Source: Ligustrum vulgare (lineage: Eukaryota > Streptophyta > Magnoliopsida > Lamiales > Oleaceae). Taken from it: a stretch of 64,000 nucleotides of DNA. The stretch covers positions 29,668,639-29,732,638 of the forward strand of contig OY743184.1 of NCBI GenBank assembly GCA_963555705.1, given 5' to 3'. Position 1 is the first letter of the stretch; every line of letters begins with the position of its first letter. Both the position numbers and the translations under genes were made by a program. The notes beneath the pieces are model-generated. The model had not been told where the DNA came from, made no database searches, and saw only the letters and a list, made by a program, of their open reading frames with translations. Positions 60,607-64,000 of this stretch are shown here, one piece after another.

Positions 60607-60904
60607 CACACACCTCACTCACGATCTCTCTCTCTCTCACACCGCTCCCATCTCCCTCTCTCGGTCTCTCCTTCCTCACGCAGTCGTCGACCGTCGACCG
60701 CCACCCCACCGACGGTAAGACCCCTTTTTCCCCTTCTCCTCTCACACGCGCACACACACACACGAAAAAAAATCGAACGCACACACGCTTCACACACTTC
60801 CACGCACACACACATACATATTTCGATATACACATGTATATATACAGATTTCTATGTAAATTGGTGTATGTATATATGGAATTGATATATATGTATATTT
60901 TTGT
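60141..60904 (+). repeat. Truncated 3' LTR of the Tekay-like element
   Basis: It matches the 5' LTR from its first base to ATGTATATTTTTGT. The remaining two thirds (about 1.9 kb) are missing and the G-rich array follows. The 60-bp CT-rich segment after the (CT)n tract is an insertion or deletion difference between the two LTRs. Confidence 0.9.
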
Positions 60905-62409
60905 TGGGTGGGTGGCGGGGTAGGGACGGGGTGTGAATAATTAAAAGAAGAAAAATCATTTTTGGGTAGGGGTGGGGTTGGTGGGTGACGGGTATAGAGT
61001 TGAGACGGGGTGTGGAAAATAAAAAAAGTCATTTTTGGGTGAGGTGGGTAGTGGTGAGGTTGTTGGGTGACAGGCATAGGGTCGGGATGGGGTGTGAAAA
61101 AGTAGAAAAAAATCATTTTTGGGTGGGGTCAGTTGGTTAGGTGGGTGGCTGGGTAGGGTCAGGAGCGAGGTGGGTGGGGCTGTGAAAAATTGAAGAAAAA
61201 ACTCATTTTTGGGGGGTGGGTAGGAATGGGATGGGTGGGTATGGTGGGGTGGGGTGGGTGAAAAGGTAGGGTCTGGGTGGGGTGTGAAAAAGTGGAAGAG
61301 ATTTTTTTTTTTTTTTTTTTTTGGTGGGGAGGAGTCGATTGGTTGGGTGGGTAGCTACTAGGGTCGATGGCAGGGTGAGTGTGGAAAATTAGAAGAAAAT
61401 TTTCATTTTTTAGGTGGGGTGGGTGGCGGGGTAGGGTGGGAAAACATGGATAGATAAAAAAAAAACATTTTGTGGGGTGGGGTGGGCAGGGTGGTGTTCC
61501 GGTGGGGTTGGTGTGGGCGTGAAAAAGTAGAAGGAAAAAAATCATTTTTGGGGTAGGGTGGGATCTGTAGGGTGGTGTCGGGCTGGGTGGTGGTAGGTGG
61601 AAAAGTAGAAGAAATAAATCGTTTTTGCAGTGAGGTGGGGTAGGGTGGGTGGCGAGGCGGGCAGGGTGTGTCGTGGTCTGTGGCTGGGATAAGATCAATT
61701 TGTCACTTTGCGATGAGGTGGGGTAGGGTTGAGTGGAGTGGGGTCGGGTTGGGGTGGGATTTGGAAGTGTGGGAAAATATCGGGAGAATATAAAAATAAA
61801 CTTATTTTTGGGGTGGGATAGGATATGGGTGGTGAGCTGGGGTTGGTGGGTGGGGTCGGGGGATGTGGCTAGGGTGAGATTAATTTGTCACTTTGCAATG
61901 AGGTGAGGTGGGATAGGGTCAAGTGGGGTGGGGTGGGGTGGGAAAGTGTAGTAAAACATCGAGAGAAAATAAAAATAACTTATTTTTGGGGTTGGGTAGG
62001 TTATGGATGGTGAGACGGGGTGGGTGGTGGGTCGGAGGATGTGGTTAGGGTGAGATCATTTTGTCACTTTAAGATGGGTGGGGTAGGGTGGGGGTGGGTG
62101 GGATGGGGAATGATTGAAAAATATCGAAAGGAAAAAAATAAAAATTATTTTTGGTGTAGGGTGGGTGGGGTGGGGTGTTGGTCTGTGGCTGGGATAAGAT
62201 CAATTTGTCATTTTGCGATGAGGTAGGGTAGGGTCGAGTGGAGTGAGGTTGGGGGGGCTGGGGAAGTGTAGGAAAATATGGGGAGAAAATAAAAATAAAC
62301 TTATTTTTGGGGTGGGGTAGGATATGGGTGGTGAGATGGTGTGGGTGGCAGGGTGGGTGGGTGGGGTCTGGGGATGTGGCGAGGGTGAGATCAATTTGTC
62401 ACTTTGCGT
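60905..62409 (+). repeat. G-rich minisatellite, left part
   Basis: To about 61680 the units are roughly 90-110 bp (GGGTGGGGT...GTGAAAAAGTAGAA...TCATTTTTGGG). From there to 62409 the units are about 140-200 bp, containing GATCAATTTGTCACTTTGCGATGAGG, a 'GAAAATATCGGGAGAAAATAAAAATA' spacer and TTATTTTTGGGG. Dense GGG/GGGG runs give very strong potential for G-quadruplexes on the plus strand. Frames across it are artefacts. Confidence 0.9.
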
Positions 62410-63129
62410 TAGAAGTGTCAATTCGGGTGTTCCGGGCCGGGTCGGCCCGCCAATAAAAAGCCCGGTAACGGCCTGCTACGGGTTACGGGCCGGTTACGGG
62501 TCAGCCCGCAAATTTTGGAACTACAACTCAGGTCCGCCCGCTGACCCATCCGGGTCGAGCCCATACGGGTCGCAGTTTGTTCTGATTTGGCTCGTATGAA
62601 TAAAAATATAGATTTTTTTCATATTTATAGCAAATTTTTTGCCAAATTTGTAAATACAAAATGATTAAAATGATAAATTCATATTTATACCATAAAATAT
62701 TTACATAAAATTTAAAATTATAGTTTATGTTATATGAATTACTTCTAAATTTGCAAATTTAAATAAAACATAAACAAATAACAATTAACTAAGTGATAAA
62801 TGTATTTTTAATTACTATTATCAAAAAACGTTACTTTTTTATTTATTAGGGAGAAAAAAAATAAGATTTTACTTTAAAAGTTGTATTAGAGTTTCTAGAA
62901 GAAGAGAGATTTTCAATGTTACCATATTTAATAAAACAATTTTTTTTTTTTTTTTTTTTACGGGCCAGCGGGTCAACCGCGGCCCGCGAATGTTTGACCC
63001 GCAAAACTCGCTGTTCACAACTTCTTGATCCGTGAACCGCCCGCACGGGTCACGGGTCGGCCCGCGGTCCCGGGTCAATCCAGGCCGATTTTCACGGGTC
63101 TGATCGGCCCGTCCGTCTTGACACCTCTA
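62410..63129 (-). mobile_element. Non-autonomous hAT-type element, copy 2
   Basis: Terminal inverted repeats TAGAAGTGTCAA...TTGACACCTCTA (one mismatch) are flanked by CTTTGCGT (62402-62409) and CTTTGCAT (63130-63137), an 8-bp duplication with one difference. The sequence matches the reverse complement of copy 1 across GC-rich ends and AT-rich core. It is inserted in a repeat unit of the G-rich array, so it post-dates that unit. Confidence 0.92.
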
Positions 63130-63137
63130 CTTTGCAT

Positions 63138-63440
63138 TGGGGTGGGGTGGGATCGAGTAGGGTTGGGGTGTGGTGGGGTGGGATGGGGAAGTGTAGGAAA
63201 ACATCGAGAGAAAATAAAAATAAACTTATTTTTTGGGTGTGTAGGGTTGGTGGGTGGGTGGGGGCGTGGATAGGGGGAGATCAATTTGTCACTTTGCAAT
63301 GATGTAGGGTATGATCAATTTGTCACTTTGCAATGAGGTGGGGTTGGGTCGAAAGGAAAAAAATAAAAATTATTTTTGGTGTGAGGTGGGGTGGGGTGGT
63401 GTTGATGGTGGGCGCGCATAGGTGGGGTGGGGTGATGGTA
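63138..63440 (+). repeat. G-rich minisatellite, right part
   Basis: The array continues after the hAT-type element with the same GATCAATTTGTCACTTTGCAATG landmark (63280 and 63315) and ends near 63440 (GTAGGTTGTGACG). Confidence 0.88.
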
Positions 63441-63517
63441 GGTTGTGACGTCAAAATTTGAAATTTTGATTTAAGATTATATTAGTTTTAATATAATATA
63501 TAGTAGATAATTATATT

Positions 63518-63579
<62 letters not shown>

Positions 63580-64000
63580 ATTATATTTATTTTTAATTAT
63601 TAAACATCTAACTAAACGAATTAACACGTGAATTTTTAAAAAAAAAATATATTTCATTCACATGATTTTTGAATTGCATCTTTGAAACACAAGGTTTTAT
63701 GTAATTTTTCCAAAAGTTTTTTGTTGCTCACGCGATCGCGTGGGCCAATTTCGGCCCAACCAAATTTTATTTTTTGTTTTTATTATTTTGATGTAAGGGC
63801 GTGTTTAGCTCGATTTGTACGTGTTTTTGGGACTTTTTTAGACCTAATTTTTAGGGGTATTTATACTCTCATTTCTTAACACCCAAAATCCCAATTTTTC
63901 ACTCTAAAACCCTAGCCTCTTTATCTCTTTTCTTTCTTTTCTTTTTTTCTTTGTTTTTGCTTTAGTTTGTAATTTGGTTTAATTTTCAAGTTGCTGGCAC
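63441..64000 (+). repeat. LTR-like sequence related to the 31144-32765 LTR
   Basis: After a (TA)n run (63522-63575), the segment from about 63710 (GCGTGGGCCAATTTCGGCCC, GGCGTGTTTAGCTCGATTTG, GGGGTATTTATACTCTCATT) closely follows 31630-31890, including the TATA-like GTATTTATACTC. It runs off the window. Its left end could be TGTGACGTC near 63447, but no target duplication supports this. Confidence 0.6.

Larger units (their letters stand above)
52527..60904 (+). mobile_element. Tekay/Del-like chromoviral Ty3 element
   Basis: A 2.7-kb 5' LTR, a tRNA-Met primer-binding site, gag, protease, RT, RNase H, integrase with chromodomain, a purine tract and a truncated 3' LTR. The overlapping LTR parts are nearly identical, so the copy is young, yet it has many stops. 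The 3' LTR stops at about 60904, where a G-rich array begins. No target duplication can be scored. Confidence 0.92.

Noticed and set aside
52527..60904. Virus-like env gene in the Ty3 elements
   Set aside because: No frame follows the chromodomain before the purine tract, leaving only 22 bp.
61159..61698. 179-codon Pro/Thr/His-rich minus frame
   Set aside because: It is translation of the G-rich minisatellite, with no start context and no family.
1..64000. tRNA, rRNA or organelle-derived genes
   Set aside because: No cloverleaf-like sequence or rRNA core was recognised. The tRNA-like words present are primer-binding sites.

Overview
This window is nuclear DNA of a flowering plant, most likely a eudicot. 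It is AT-rich and dominated by nested LTR retrotransposons and non-autonomous DNA transposons. The one intact-looking host gene is split by introns and encodes a plant-specific DCD-domain protein. I cannot name the species.

Layout. 1-1773: remnant of a Ty1/copia element (RNase H-side coding debris, then the start of its 3' LTR). 1774-9052: complete, young, non-coding LTR element (LARD type; 651-bp LTRs, TSD GTATT) whose interior is built from hairpin-forming tandem repeats. 10020-14047: 3' end of a chromoviral Ty3 element (Tekay/Del-like) carrying a GC-rich hAT-type element (10430-11163, 8-bp TSD). 14400-15000 (minus): decayed copy of a TFIIB-related cyclin-box protein. 17578-21721 (plus): DCD-domain gene in four exons, one intron apparently of GC-AG type. 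22440-30000: minus-strand Athila-like 3' half, broken by a solo LTR (25636-26993, TSD ATTAG) and a non-autonomous CACTA element (27422-29393, TSD AAA). 30440-31143: Tat/Ogre-like gag and RNase H debris. 31144-36122: Athila-like LTR, interior and a second, dissimilar LTR.

36123-51666 is a three-level nest in which every level is closed by a perfect 5-bp duplication. A minus-strand non-coding copia-type element (TSD TTAAT) contains a minus-strand, tandemly rearranged Reina-like Ty3 element (37297-46477, TSD AATGG). That element contains a plus-strand Reina-like element with most of its gag-pol (39049-45554, TSD GTTCC). The outer element also received a solo LTR (48409-49334, TSD AGAAT). 52527-60904: Tekay-like element with 2.7-kb LTRs, a nearly complete but mutated gag-pol and a probable 111-nt intron. 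It lies between a C-rich minisatellite on its left and the G-rich, reverse-oriented version of the same repeat on its right. The G-rich array holds a second copy of the hAT-type element (62410-63129). From about 63680 a sequence like the 31-kb Athila-like LTR begins.

Only the DCD gene looks functional as a host gene. All retrotransposon reading frames seen carry stops, frameshifts or deletions. The most informative observations are the GC-AG intron, the intron inside a Tekay-like gag-pol, the hairpin-array interiors of two unrelated non-autonomous LTR elements, the LTR palindrome arrays and the inverted G/C-rich arrays around the 52-61 kb element. Homology calls rest on motif recognition by eye, not on a database search.
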